A stretch of 6,913 bases of DNA from Pirellulaceae bacterium (GCA_020846515.1 JADLDX010000078.1:1-6913); one strand, 5' to 3'. Positions 1 to 5,844 are shown, counted from the stretch's first letter. The notes: generated by a model not told the origin, from the letters alone. A program made the numbers and translations.

Positions 1-541
1 TCGACAGATCAGCCGTCTCATCCTGCAACAGATCGAGCAGTCCAGGCCCTAACGGCAGCCCCAGCATCCGCATGATCGACGGACGCGCCACGTCGGCGTC
101 GACCAGCATCACGGTGTTGTCCAGTTCTGCAGCAATACTGATGGCCAAATTGATGGCCGTAAAACTCTTGCCTTCACCGGGGACTGAACTGGTCACCATG
201 ATGAGGTTGCCGTTTGCAATCGGCGAGGCCCCCTTGCCCATGGCGTTACCGATCAGCGGACGCTTGATCACTCGGTACTGGTCAGCGATCTGCGACCGCG
301 GCGCATTCGGCGTCACGATGCCGGCAGCCGCCAATTTATCCATGTCCAGTTCGACGCGCCGTGACGTTGCCAAGCGCACCTTGGCGGCAGCCACTTCTGC
401 AGCTTTCTCCGCGGCGCGCGGCGACACGGGCCGCGCTTCGACGGCTGCTGGCGGCACATTGGCGGCGGGCTCCGGCAGGTCAACGCCGGCCCGGCGCAGC
501 TGTGCCAGCCGTTGTTGTGCTTGTTCTATCAGACTGCTCAT
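1..541 (-). CDS. XrtA-associated tyrosine autokinase (CpsD/BY-kinase-like), C-terminus beyond window
   Basis: This is a cytoplasmic P-loop kinase that partners with the Wzz-type chain-length protein encoded just upstream and, in this family, controls polymer length and export by autophosphorylation on tyrosines. The first 180 residues are visible. Residues 1-110 are an Ala/Arg-rich N-terminal extension. The Walker A motif SSVPGEGKS lies at residues 118-126, followed by a helix beginning FTAINLA, and the Walker A' strand VMLVDAD is at 144-150, a combination typical of bacterial tyrosine kinases (CpsD, Wzc C-terminal domain, PEP-CTERM kinase family). Walker B and the Tyr-rich tail would lie off the window, so kinase activity cannot be confirmed here. 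The ATG at 541-539 is chosen because an AGGGTGA Shine-Dalgarno sequence (554-548) lies 6 nt upstream and overlaps the TGA of the chain-length gene, indicating co-translation in one operon. A ParA/MinD-type ATPase is the main alternative, but position and motif form favour the kinase. Confidence 0.93.
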   Translation of the reverse strand, partial: MSSLIEQAQQRLAQLRRAGVDLPEPAANVPPAAVEARPVSPRAAEKAAEVAAAKVRLATSRRVELDMDKLAAAGIVTPNAPRSQIADQYRVIKRPLIGNAMGKGASPIANGNLIMVTSSVPGEGKSFTAINLAISIAAELDNTVMLVDADVARPSIMRMLGLPLGPGLLDLLQDETADLS

Positions 542-547
542 CGAAAA

Positions 548-554
548 TCACCCT
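548..554 (-). promoter_or_regulatory. Ribosome binding site of the kinase gene, overlapping the upstream stop codon
   Basis: AGGGTGA on the minus strand contains GGTGA, complementary to the 16S rRNA 3' end, 6 nt before the ATG at 541. Its last three bases are the TGA stop of the chain-length gene. This suggests that ribosomes finishing that gene reinitiate on the kinase gene. Confidence 0.6.
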
Positions 555-2131
555 GCCCGGTTGGCGAGCACGGTCAGGACAACCACGGCCGCAATGAACA
601 TGCCCAACAAGCCGCTCGAGGCCAGCGCGAATTTTCTGAGGTTGCGACTTTCGCGCGTGCGCGTCGCATCGGAGCGCACCAGGGTCACCACGCCCAATAT
701 GGGCAGCCCGATGGTGTTGCGAACCGCACGTGCATCAAAAAACACGGCCCGCAGCTGGCTCAGGACGAATGCCAATCCCAACCCGGCGCCAATCGACGCG
801 ACAAGCGCCAGCGGCAACAACAACAGGCGATTGGGAGCGACCGGCTTCTGCGACGCACGTGGTGGATCGATCAGCCGGAAATCGACGGTGCCCGCAGAAC
901 CCTCCAGCTCTCCCGACATGGAGGCAGACTCCCGACGTGCCACCAGATCTTCATAGTTCTTCTTGTGAATGCCATAGTCGCGGTTGAGCTGGGCGAATTC
1001 AGCCTCGACCTGCGGTGCGGTCTTCATCAGCTCCTGTGCCCGCGCCAGACGACTCTGGTATTCGCTGACTCGGGCGCCCAGTGCCGCAACCTGGACCTCC
1101 GATGCCGCCAACATGCGCCCCAGTTCCTGTGTGACAAGGCCTTGATTGGCCCCGCCCATTGGAGCGGCAGGATTGGCCATCGCCGCTTTGCGCAGCTCAG
1201 CCATCTCCTTCTTCTTTTGGTCTTCCAGATCCTTGATCAGGCGCCGCGTATTGACGACATCCGGGTGTCGATCGGTAAAGCGCTGCAAAAGGCCATCGAG
1301 ATTCTGCCTCAAGGACGCGATCCGCGCGTCGAGTTCAGGCGTCGACACGTTGATGGCGGACTCCTGGAGAATGCTGCGTGCAGTCACATTGGCAGTCTGC
1401 GACTTCTCCGCCTCGATCTGCTGCTTGGCTGAGTCGCGCGCCTTTTCCGCCTCGCGCAACTCCAACCGGGCCTGGTTCAGCTGCGCAGAAATCGCAGCCG
1501 CCTTGCCGGCCATATCCAGACCGTCGGCGCCCTGCATTTCCATATTGCGCAGCCGAAAGTCCTTGAGTCGCGATTCGGCCTCCTCCAGCTTACTGACGTA
1601 ACTCTTGATCTGTTCATCGATGAACTTCTTTGCGGCGTCAGAGTCCTTGCGCGAGGCACCGAGGCTGGACTCCACAAAGATGGAGACGAGAGACTGCACG
1701 ACGCGCTTGGCGCGCTCCGGGTTGGGATCCTGGTACGCCAGCGTGTAGAGATTGTCGCGCCCCGTGTTACGGATCTGCAATTCCTTGGTCAACTTCTCGA
1801 TCAGGTTTTCCTGCGCCGCCTTGGATGTACTGCCCAGATCGAGGTCGGCCATGCGGATGAGCTTTTCGACGTTGGGCCGGCTGATCAGCGTGCGGCTGAG
1901 CATCACCACCTGCTGCTCGACATTGGGCTGCACCGCCAGGCCGGACATCAACGGCTTGAGGATGGATTGGGTGTCGACAAAGATGCGGGCAGATGCCTCA
2001 TATTTGTCTGGCACGGCAAGAACCACGACGATGCCGACGACCGCGATGAACCACGACACTGCCAGCGCGGGCCACCGGTGTCGCCACATACCCTTGGCAA
2101 CAGAAACTATTTGTCCGAGAAGTTCTTCCAT
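548..2131 (-). CDS. XrtA-system polysaccharide chain-length determinant (Wzz/GNVR type)
   Basis: This 527-residue inner-membrane polysaccharide co-polymerase sets the length of the exported exopolysaccharide and recruits the tyrosine kinase encoded directly downstream. The first membrane segment is at about residues 21-41, followed by the Wzz domain (AVPDKYEASARIFVDTQ, about 39-55). Long periplasmic coiled-coil stretches run over about 165-315 and 335-405, with the family-typical DRHPDV at 288-292. A Pro-rich linker DPPRASQKPVAPNR (422-435) precedes the second membrane segment (about 436-459), as in GNVR-type proteins. An additional hydrophobic segment (about 500-523) ends the protein. No kinase domain is fused, which fits the separate kinase gene. 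The length is normal for the XrtA-linked branch. The ATG at 2131 gives the expected MEELL start; no convincing Shine-Dalgarno sequence precedes it, and the next Met (residue 15) would cut into the conserved N-terminus. It lies 92 bp after the export lipoprotein gene and overlaps nothing. Confidence 0.95.
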   Translation of the reverse strand: MEELLGQIVSVAKGMWRHRWPALAVSWFIAVVGIVVVLAVPDKYEASARIFVDTQSILKPLMSGLAVQPNVEQQVVMLSRTLISRPNVEKLIRMADLDLGSTSKAAQENLIEKLTKELQIRNTGRDNLYTLAYQDPNPERAKRVVQSLVSIFVESSLGASRKDSDAAKKFIDEQIKSYVSKLEEAESRLKDFRLRNMEMQGADGLDMAGKAAAISAQLNQARLELREAEKARDSAKQQIEAEKSQTANVTARSILQESAINVSTPELDARIASLRQNLDGLLQRFTDRHPDVVNTRRLIKDLEDQKKKEMAELRKAAMANPAAPMGGANQGLVTQELGRMLAASEVQVAALGARVSEYQSRLARAQELMKTAPQVEAEFAQLNRDYGIHKKNYEDLVARRESASMSGELEGSAGTVDFRLIDPPRASQKPVAPNRLLLLPLALVASIGAGLGLAFVLSQLRAVFFDARAVRNTIGLPILGVVTLVRSDATRTRESRNLRKFALASSGLLGMFIAAVVVLTVLANRAG

Positions 2132-2223
2132 CAGCGGCGGTCTATTGGGTCATTTCCAGGGTTGCGCAAGCGCGCCGCAGGCGTGCTGGACGGCTCCCAA
2201 GCAGCGAGATTGCTCCGTTGCGT

Positions 2224-2859
2224 TCAGAACCAGCCTTGCGGAATCACCAGGACGTCGCCCGGCTTCATTTCGACATTTGCCGACAAATCGCCGCGCTTGA
2301 TCAGATCCTTGATCCGAACCGCGTAACGCTTGTCGCCCTCTGCGGCGCGCAAGATGGATGCGCCATTGCCGTCAGCGAAATCCGTCAGACCACCGACTGC
2401 GATCATCACATCCAACAATGTCATCTTCTGCTTGTACGGCAGGAATTGCGGTTTGGCTGCCTCGCCGACGACGCGGATCTGCTCGCTGTAAGGGCCCACA
2501 AAGCCAGTCACGATCACCGTGACGATGGGGTCACGCACATATTTGCCAAGCGCTTTCTCGACATCGCGCGCGATCTCGCTGGACGTCTTGCCTTGCGCGA
2601 CCAACTCGTCCACCAGCGGGGTCGTCACTTTGCCATCAGGGCGCACCGGCACCGACATCGACAGCTCCGGATTGCGCCAGACGATGATGTTGAGCGAATC
2701 GCCCGGCCCCACGATGTAGTTGTAATCGGTGGTTGCAGCGGAAACCGGCGCCGGCGGGTACTTCGTTCCAATGCCAGCACACGCAACCAGCCCAACACAC
2801 GTGATTGCCAGGAACAGCCAACGCAGCACCCTCTGACCAGAACCATTGATCAACGTCAT
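2224..2859 (-). CDS. XrtA/PEP-CTERM-system polysaccharide export lipoprotein (Wza-type)
   Basis: This is the outer-membrane export lipoprotein of an exopolysaccharide system. The 211-residue product has a signal peptide ending in the lipobox LVAC, with Cys27 as the lipidation site. A Poly_export domain follows at about residues 46-120, opening with YNYIVGPGDSLNIIVWRNPEL. A SLBB-type ligand-fold domain runs from about 127 to 190 (VVGEAAKPQFLPY, then TLLDVMIAVGGLT). The tail GDVLVIPQGWF is the usual ending of this short export family; full E. coli Wza is much longer, so this is the compact XrtA-linked form. I choose the ATG at 2859 over the upstream GTG at 2874 because an AAGGA Shine-Dalgarno sequence (2871-2867) lies inside the longer reading, 7 nt before the ATG. 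It is the first gene of the visible operon; chain-length and kinase genes follow. Confidence 0.94.
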   Translation of the reverse strand: MTLINGSGQRVLRWLFLAITCVGLVACAGIGTKYPPAPVSAATTDYNYIVGPGDSLNIIVWRNPELSMSVPVRPDGKVTTPLVDELVAQGKTSSEIARDVEKALGKYVRDPIVTVIVTGFVGPYSEQIRVVGEAAKPQFLPYKQKMTLLDVMIAVGGLTDFADGNGASILRAAEGDKRYAVRIKDLIKRGDLSANVEMKPGDVLVIPQGWF

Positions 2860-2866
2860 CACCAAT

Positions 2867-2871
2867 TCCTT
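2867..2871 (-). promoter_or_regulatory. Ribosome binding site that sets the export lipoprotein start
   Basis: AAGGA on the minus strand is 7 nt upstream of the ATG at 2859. The alternative GTG at 2874 would place this purine-rich motif within codons 2-3 and has no comparable motif of its own upstream. Confidence 0.65.
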
Positions 2872-3039
2872 CACAAAACGATCGCAAGCTGTTATCAGAC
2901 TTGGGGAATATAGCTCAAATGGCTCCCGAGATCGTGATTTTGACTGGCAGATGCGCAGACTTGTACCAAACGCACAACTAGTTCACGCTCGATGGCTGTG
3001 AGACTGGAGATCGGTAGAGATGCGGGGAAACTTGAGACT

Positions 3040-3064
3040 GAGGTTCGCTTCTTCTGGGAACCTC
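3040..3064. repeat. Perfect inverted repeat / stem-loop, 7-bp arms
   Basis: GAGGTTC (3040-3046) and GAACCTC (3058-3064) are exact reverse complements separated by 11 nt. The stem can form in RNA from either strand. It is separated by only 8 nt from the next stem-loop. Confidence 0.6.
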
Positions 3065-3072
3065 TGAACGAT

Positions 3073-3113
3073 GCAAGTCCAGGCGCCGCAGGTCAGGAGG
3101 CGCCGCAACTTGC
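3073..3113. repeat. Two-tier stem-loop containing a direct repeat AGGCGCCGCA
   Basis: GCAAGT (3073-3078) pairs with ACTTGC (3108-3113). Inside it, GGCGCC (3082-3087) pairs with GGCGCC (3099-3104). The two helices are joined by a symmetric 3x3 internal loop and capped by an 11-nt loop. The same stretch holds a direct repeat AGGCGCCGCA at 3081-3090 and 3098-3107, period 17. No T-tract follows on either strand, so it does not look like a terminator. Confidence 0.6.
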
Positions 3114-3288
3114 TGAAAGTGCAACGAGGCGCAGGGGTCCGATGAATGCCGCGCCGCCGTCGTGGACAAGTCTCACTGGCTCTGGAACAAAAAAAATCAC
3201 ACAACCCCGCAAGCCTGGCGGTGGTGGCGGCCTGCTGGGGTGTCTCAGAGAGCCTCGAACATAATAATTCCGACAACCCTCAACCCGG

Positions 3289-4158
3289 CTATTTGCGCCC
3301 TGCCAATACTGGACGGATGAACATCAGCAATAGCTGCTGCAACGGGTTGGAGTTGCCAAACGGCCGCCATGTGAACTTCAGCTTTTGCTGGTACGCATCA
3401 AAATGCATCCCCCATGGCGCCGCACGGATGTTGCCCCGGCCCAGCAACAATTTCATGACCGACGCTCCCATCACACCAGCACACAGATCACAAGCCATGA
3501 CCGTAGACGGCCCGCGCTTCTCCTGAAAATTCACCGCCTCGGGAGCCACAAGATAGTGCCGCTGCATCATGGCTGGAGAAAGGCCGGCGATGAAGCGCGC
3601 ATACTGCTCTTGCAGGTCATGGCCGTCCCATTTGAAGTAGTCCTCCGCGCTCATGCCGGTGGGAGAGAAGTACAGCAGAGCCACACCAACCCCCAAAGGC
3701 GCCGCCGTCAGCACAGGGATACCTTTTTCCCGACACTTGGCGAACACCATGCGCCTGGCGGGCAGGGCGAAGAAGTCCAGGCCATCGACGTAGACATCGA
3801 CATCGCGAAGGAACTCGTCGACATTGTCAGCTTGCACTCCGCTGGGGAATAACCGAAGATCAACCTCAGGGTTGATATCTTTCGCCATTTGTGCCAAGGT
3901 ATCCAGCTTGGGTTTGTGCATGGACGACATGAACGCGCCTGCTTGGCGGTTCATGTTGTGGATGTCGAAGTTGTCGAAGTCGGAGATGTTGAAGTTTGCA
4001 ACGCCGAGCCGACAAAGTGTCAACAAGTGCGCCCCGCCGACGCCGCCGAGACCAGCGATTGCAATTCGCGATTGGCGCACAGTTGCCTGCTCGTCGGATT
4101 TCAACCAGCCCATATTGCGTGAGTACGCATGAGTGTAGTCAAACTGAGCTCTAGTCAT
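3289..4158 (-). CDS. ThiF/MoeB/HesA-family (E1-like) adenylyltransferase, substrate unknown
   Basis: The 289-residue product is a stand-alone E1-like enzyme. Known members activate the C-terminal carboxylate of a protein or peptide with ATP; the target here cannot be named. The Rossmann nucleotide loop is GLGGVGG (36-42), after strand RIAIA. The acidic SDFDNFDIHNMNRQ segment (59-72) carries the Asp and the NRQ Arg/Gln of the ATP-binding site. HKPK (81-84) supplies the usual lysine and VDGLDFF (124-130) the second Asp region. One CxxC pair (Cys223, Cys226) is present, whereas MoeB and ThiF use two pairs for zinc, so metal binding is doubtful. No rhodanese or nitroreductase domain is fused. No ThiS-, MoaD- or Moco-related gene is nearby, so a thiamine or molybdopterin role is not supported by context. 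The ATG at 4158 has GGAG (4170-4167) 8 nt upstream and overlaps the stop of a small upstream ORF. Confidence 0.88.
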   Translation of the reverse strand: MTRAQFDYTHAYSRNMGWLKSDEQATVRQSRIAIAGLGGVGGAHLLTLCRLGVANFNISDFDNFDIHNMNRQAGAFMSSMHKPKLDTLAQMAKDINPEVDLRLFPSGVQADNVDEFLRDVDVYVDGLDFFALPARRMVFAKCREKGIPVLTAAPLGVGVALLYFSPTGMSAEDYFKWDGHDLQEQYARFIAGLSPAMMQRHYLVAPEAVNFQEKRGPSTVMACDLCAGVMGASVMKLLLGRGNIRAAPWGMHFDAYQQKLKFTWRPFGNSNPLQQLLLMFIRPVLAGRK

Positions 4159-4304
4159 TAATGCTGCTCCAATCTGATCTCAACTCGCGATTCGTCTTCC
4201 ATCAGACTTGGCATGTCCAGAGCATCCTGCCAAAAATCAGCTGATATTGAGCTTACTATGCTAAGCGAATAACTCTCCGTTGACCCTAAAGCAGTTGACA
4301 ACAT
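4158..4304 (-). CDS. Possible small ORF (48 aa) translationally coupled to the ThiF-type gene
   Basis: I do not recognise this product. The frame ends in TAA at 4160-4158, sharing its last base with the ATG of the ThiF gene (TAATG), a common sign of coupling. The ATG at 4304 gives a 48-residue acidic, Ser-rich peptide that starts MLSTALGSTESYS and ends EIRLEQH. A weak GTGAG motif lies 6-10 nt before it. A TTG at 4343 would give 61 residues but has no ribosome binding site. There is no signal peptide, Cys or Gly-Gly ending. Codons are richer in A and T at third positions than in the neighbouring genes. It could be a peptide partner or substrate of the E1-like enzyme, a leader ORF, or spurious. 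Confidence 0.35.
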   Translation of the reverse strand: MLSTALGSTESYSLSIVSSISADFWQDALDMPSLMEDESRVEIRLEQH

Positions 4305-4382
4305 TATGTTGCTCACACCAAGATGTTTGCCAACTCTGAACAAGCCGGAGGCACATCAAACCGCAATCACAGCTGTCGAGGC

Positions 4383-4401
4383 AGTTCAAGTGATTTGAAC
4401 T
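4383..4401. promoter_or_regulatory. Perfect inverted repeat, candidate regulator binding site
   Basis: AGTTCAA (4383-4389) and TTGAACT (4395-4401) are exact reverse complements separated by GTGAT. The site lies about 160-180 bp before the predicted transcription start of the PEP-CTERM gene, where enhancer-binding proteins of sigma-54 promoters commonly bind. It could equally serve the divergent ThiF unit. No T-tract follows, so a terminator is unlikely. Confidence 0.4.
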
Positions 4402-4519
4402 ACCTTGAGCCTGATGCCACTGTAACGGAAAGAAACCATGCGGATCAGTTGCTTTTGTCGAAATTTTTTACAACGATGAACCGTTGATTCAGTTGGCACG
4501 TTCTAAAGTCTTGATTCAT

Positions 4520-4536
4520 AGTGATTTTTCATCACT
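4520..4536. promoter_or_regulatory. Perfect inverted repeat abutting the -24 element
   Basis: AGTGAT (4520-4525) and ATCACT (4531-4536) flank TTTTC. The last T is the first base of the TGGCACG -24 element. A protein bound here could compete with or assist sigma-54 polymerase, though function is inferred from position only. Its left arm shares AGTGATTT with the upstream palindrome region (4389-4396). Confidence 0.4.
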
Positions 4537-4551
4537 GGCACGACTAGTGCT
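4536..4551 (+). promoter_or_regulatory. Sigma-54 (RpoN) -24/-12 promoter of the PEP-CTERM gene
   Basis: TGGCACG, four bases, then GTGCT matches the consensus TGGCACG-N4-TTGCT at all but one position (G4547 for T). The essential GG (4537-4538) and GC (4549-4550) are separated by exactly 10 nt. Transcription would start near 4562, giving a leader of about 48 nt. Sigma-54 control of PEP-CTERM protein genes, with the PrsK/PrsR two-component pair, is established in floc-forming betaproteobacteria. Confidence 0.8.
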
Positions 4552-4598
4552 TAGCGAGTTCATCCGGGGCAGTCCCGGCCAAGCAAGCTTCACCTAAC

Positions 4599-4602
4599 GG
4601 AG
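4599..4602 (+). promoter_or_regulatory. Ribosome binding site of the PEP-CTERM gene
   Basis: GGAG lies 7 nt before the ATG at 4610. It fixes the start and leaves a complete signal peptide. Confidence 0.7.
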
Positions 4603-4609
4603 TGTCATC

Positions 4610-5593
4610 ATGAAAAAATCTCTTCTTGCAATAGCGGTGGGGGCAGTCATTGGGCTGACCACTTCTACGAGTTCATTCGCAACCCCAATCCGCCTGGATA
4701 ACGGTATTGACTTTGGCCCAAACGGAAGCACGACCACGGATCCGGTTGACGAATTGGGCTATACCGGCACGCTTGCAACCTCGATTTATTTGGGAAGTCC
4801 ATCTACCGCGGGTACGGTTGTGATAGACACCAATAAGTCGTCTGTCATGGCTGGTTATGGGTTTAGTGCCGGCCCAAAAACCTCATTGGCTGCCACGCCT
4901 GTTGACATTACGCCAGGCGGCCCAATCAACAATCCAAAGTTGCCCACGTTCGCCGGAAACTTGAACATTGACGCTTTGAACACGCCAGTTGATGGCAACG
5001 GGTTCGTAGCGGGTGGGACCGTCCCCCTATACGGTGATACGATCACCGGTGGCAAGGTGTGGGGATTGACTTATCTGTACGAAATTAAAGGGGTTTCAAC
5101 GGGGACGGAGGTGAATTTCACATCCGGATACTTTGATGTTTATTACAACTCTGGTGCCGGCAACCCTCACAATGGCGAACAAGTTCTTAGATTGAATCTG
5201 ACTGGATCGGCATTCCAAGGTGTCAACTTGTCTTTGACCGGGAATGTGACGTTTGATTTTGATGGGAATGGTTCCGACGACTCAAATGCATTTTCTCAGG
5301 CTTTTTGGAAGAATGGTGATGTAGGACCTGACTTCTACTCAGCTTGGCTGGCTGATCCTACGAATGGCGTTAGTTTCATCATTGACACCAACGTCAATCC
5401 CCCGCTTCCCAGCCCTGATCAGTTGTGGCTCGGAGATGCGGCTCCTTTGCTGGGCGGCGGTAAAGCTTTGCTTCGACAATCTACTTTAGACGGGAGCATC
5501 GCATTCTCAGTTCCTGAGCCCGGTTCACTTGCTCTTCTGGGGTTGGCATTGGCGGGCTTGGGTTTGACGCAACGTCGGAGGACAACCATCTGA
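4610..5593 (+). CDS. PEP-CTERM sorting-domain protein (exported, exosortase substrate)
   Basis: The 327-residue product is exported and probably processed by an XrtA-type exosortase at the cell envelope, as expected next to polysaccharide genes of that system. The N-terminus is a Sec signal peptide (MKKSLLAIAVGAV start, cleavage likely after Ala24 in SSFA-TP). The mature part is rich in Gly, Asn, Thr and Asp, without cysteine, and looks like an extracellular beta-rich protein. A DFDGNGSDD stretch (216-224) resembles a calcium-binding loop. The C-terminal sorting signal is complete: VPEP (301-304), a hydrophobic segment (about 306-320) and the basic tail QRRR. The body does not match a PEP-CTERM subfamily I can name with confidence; an extracellular matrix or floc role is inferred. 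It is monocistronic, between a sigma-54 promoter and a strong terminator, so its expression is likely separate from the sugar operon. Confidence 0.94.
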   Translation: MKKSLLAIAVGAVIGLTTSTSSFATPIRLDNGIDFGPNGSTTTDPVDELGYTGTLATSIYLGSPSTAGTVVIDTNKSSVMAGYGFSAGPKTSLAATPVDITPGGPINNPKLPTFAGNLNIDALNTPVDGNGFVAGGTVPLYGDTITGGKVWGLTYLYEIKGVSTGTEVNFTSGYFDVYYNSGAGNPHNGEQVLRLNLTGSAFQGVNLSLTGNVTFDFDGNGSDDSNAFSQAFWKNGDVGPDFYSAWLADPTNGVSFIIDTNVNPPLPSPDQLWLGDAAPLLGGGKALLRQSTLDGSIAFSVPEPGSLALLGLALAGLGLTQRRRTTI

Positions 5594-5620
5594 AGTCGCG
5601 CTATCCAAATGGTTAGGATC

Positions 5621-5648
5621 AAGGGCCGAGATTATCTCGGCCCTTTTT
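5621..5648 (+). terminator. Rho-independent terminator of the PEP-CTERM gene
   Basis: GGGCCGAGA (5623-5631) pairs perfectly with TCTCGGCCC (5635-5643) around a TTA loop. Five T follow (5644-5648), and AA precedes the stem. It sits 27 nt after the stop codon. Confidence 0.95.
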
Positions 5649-5649
5649 C

Positions 5650-5685
5650 GTGCGCCCAGCATGGGCGCACTGCTGCGGGTGCGAG
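5650..5685 (+). mobile_element. Candidate remnant of a group IIC intron 5' end
   Basis: The sequence begins GTGCGCCC, loop AGCAT, GGGCGCAC (perfect 8-bp stem), then a spacer and GGGTGCGAG (5677-5685). This follows the pattern of the 5' end of group IIC introns as I recall it from the Oceanobacillus iheyensis intron: GTGTGCCC, GGCAT, GGGTGCA, seven bases, GGGTGAGAG. The differences in the stem are compensatory. It starts one base after the terminator T-tract, the preferred insertion site type of this class. After about 5685 the similarity is lost, and neither domain V nor a reverse transcriptase frame is visible, so it would be a fragment. Chance or an unrelated hairpin remains possible. Confidence 0.45.
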
Positions 5686-5787
5686 GTAAGCGCTCTGTTG
5701 ACTGCGTCTCTTGAGTTCGGCAACTGAACGTGATTGGGAATGCCCACAACGATAAACGGCCGGTCCGATCGTCACTGTTCCGGATGC

Positions 5788-5810
5788 GCGCTATACCATG
5801 GCGGTAGCGC
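5788..5810. repeat. Bulged stem-loop, 8 base pairs
   Basis: GCGC (5788-5791) plus TACC (5794-5797) pair with GGTA (5803-5806) plus GCGC (5807-5810). There is a two-base TA bulge on the 5' side and the loop is ATGGC. No T-tract follows on the plus strand. Function is unknown. Confidence 0.45.
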
Positions 5811-5844
5811 CTCGTAGTCGGGTATCGCACGGAGTGCGGAAAAC

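Larger units (their letters stand above)
2860..3288. other. Gene-free region between the ThiF gene and the polysaccharide operon
   Basis: No convincing gene is seen here. Short open frames exist on both strands but lack ribosome binding sites and recognisable products. The promoter of the polysaccharide operon should lie here on the minus strand. The best -10-like box is TATATT (2912-2907), but no good -35 accompanies it. Two perfect stem-loops lie side by side (3040-3064 and 3073-3113), followed by a weaker one pairing GGCGC 3128-3132 with GCGCC 3151-3155. They could be part of a structured leader, a small RNA or a repeat. A run of eight A (3189-3196) has no adjacent strong stem. No clear terminator of the ThiF gene is visible. 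Confidence 0.6.
4344..4609. other. Intergenic regulatory region between the divergent ThiF and PEP-CTERM genes
   Basis: This A+T-richer region carries the sigma-54 promoter of the PEP-CTERM gene, two perfect inverted repeats, an additional TGGCACG copy and the plus-strand ribosome binding site, each listed separately. TTGT (4455-4458) and ACAA (4470-4473) also form a loose dyad around an AT-rich core, in the upstream range where sigma-54 activators bind. No clear promoter for the minus-strand ThiF unit was found. Confidence 0.6.

Noticed and set aside
72..1432. Long plus-strand open frames (72-956 and 512-1432)
   Set aside because: They lie antisense to the kinase and chain-length genes, whose products have clear family motifs. 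Their translations are Arg/Ser/Ala-rich with no recognisable domain.
2955..2968. Minus-strand sigma-54-like sequence TGGTAC...TGC before the export lipoprotein gene
   Set aside because: The GG and GC are separated by 9 rather than 10 nt, and sigma-54 promoters do not tolerate this spacing well.
3189..3196. Run of eight A (T on the minus strand) considered as terminator of the ThiF gene
   Set aside because: Only a 4-bp stem, about 10 nt away, precedes the T-run on the minus strand, which is too weak and too distant for an intrinsic terminator.
2978..3276. Open frames of 60-97 codons on both strands in the gap upstream of the polysaccharide operon
   Set aside because: They have no ribosome binding site, one uses a TTG start, their compositions are biased and they overlap one another on opposite strands.
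4318..4332. Minus-strand TGGCAAA-N4-TTGG before the small ORF
   Set aside because: It resembles a sigma-54 promoter but lacks the essential GC at -12, and the start would fall almost on the ATG.
5788..5810. Hairpin considered as intron domain V
   Set aside because: The two-base bulge is on the 5' strand instead of the 3' strand, the loop is not GNRA-like, and the catalytic triad and 34-nt layout are absent.
5525..5830. Minus-strand frame of about 100 codons across the end of the PEP-CTERM gene
   Set aside because: It runs through the terminator hairpin and the PEP-CTERM sorting signal on the opposite strand, and its product has no recognisable feature.
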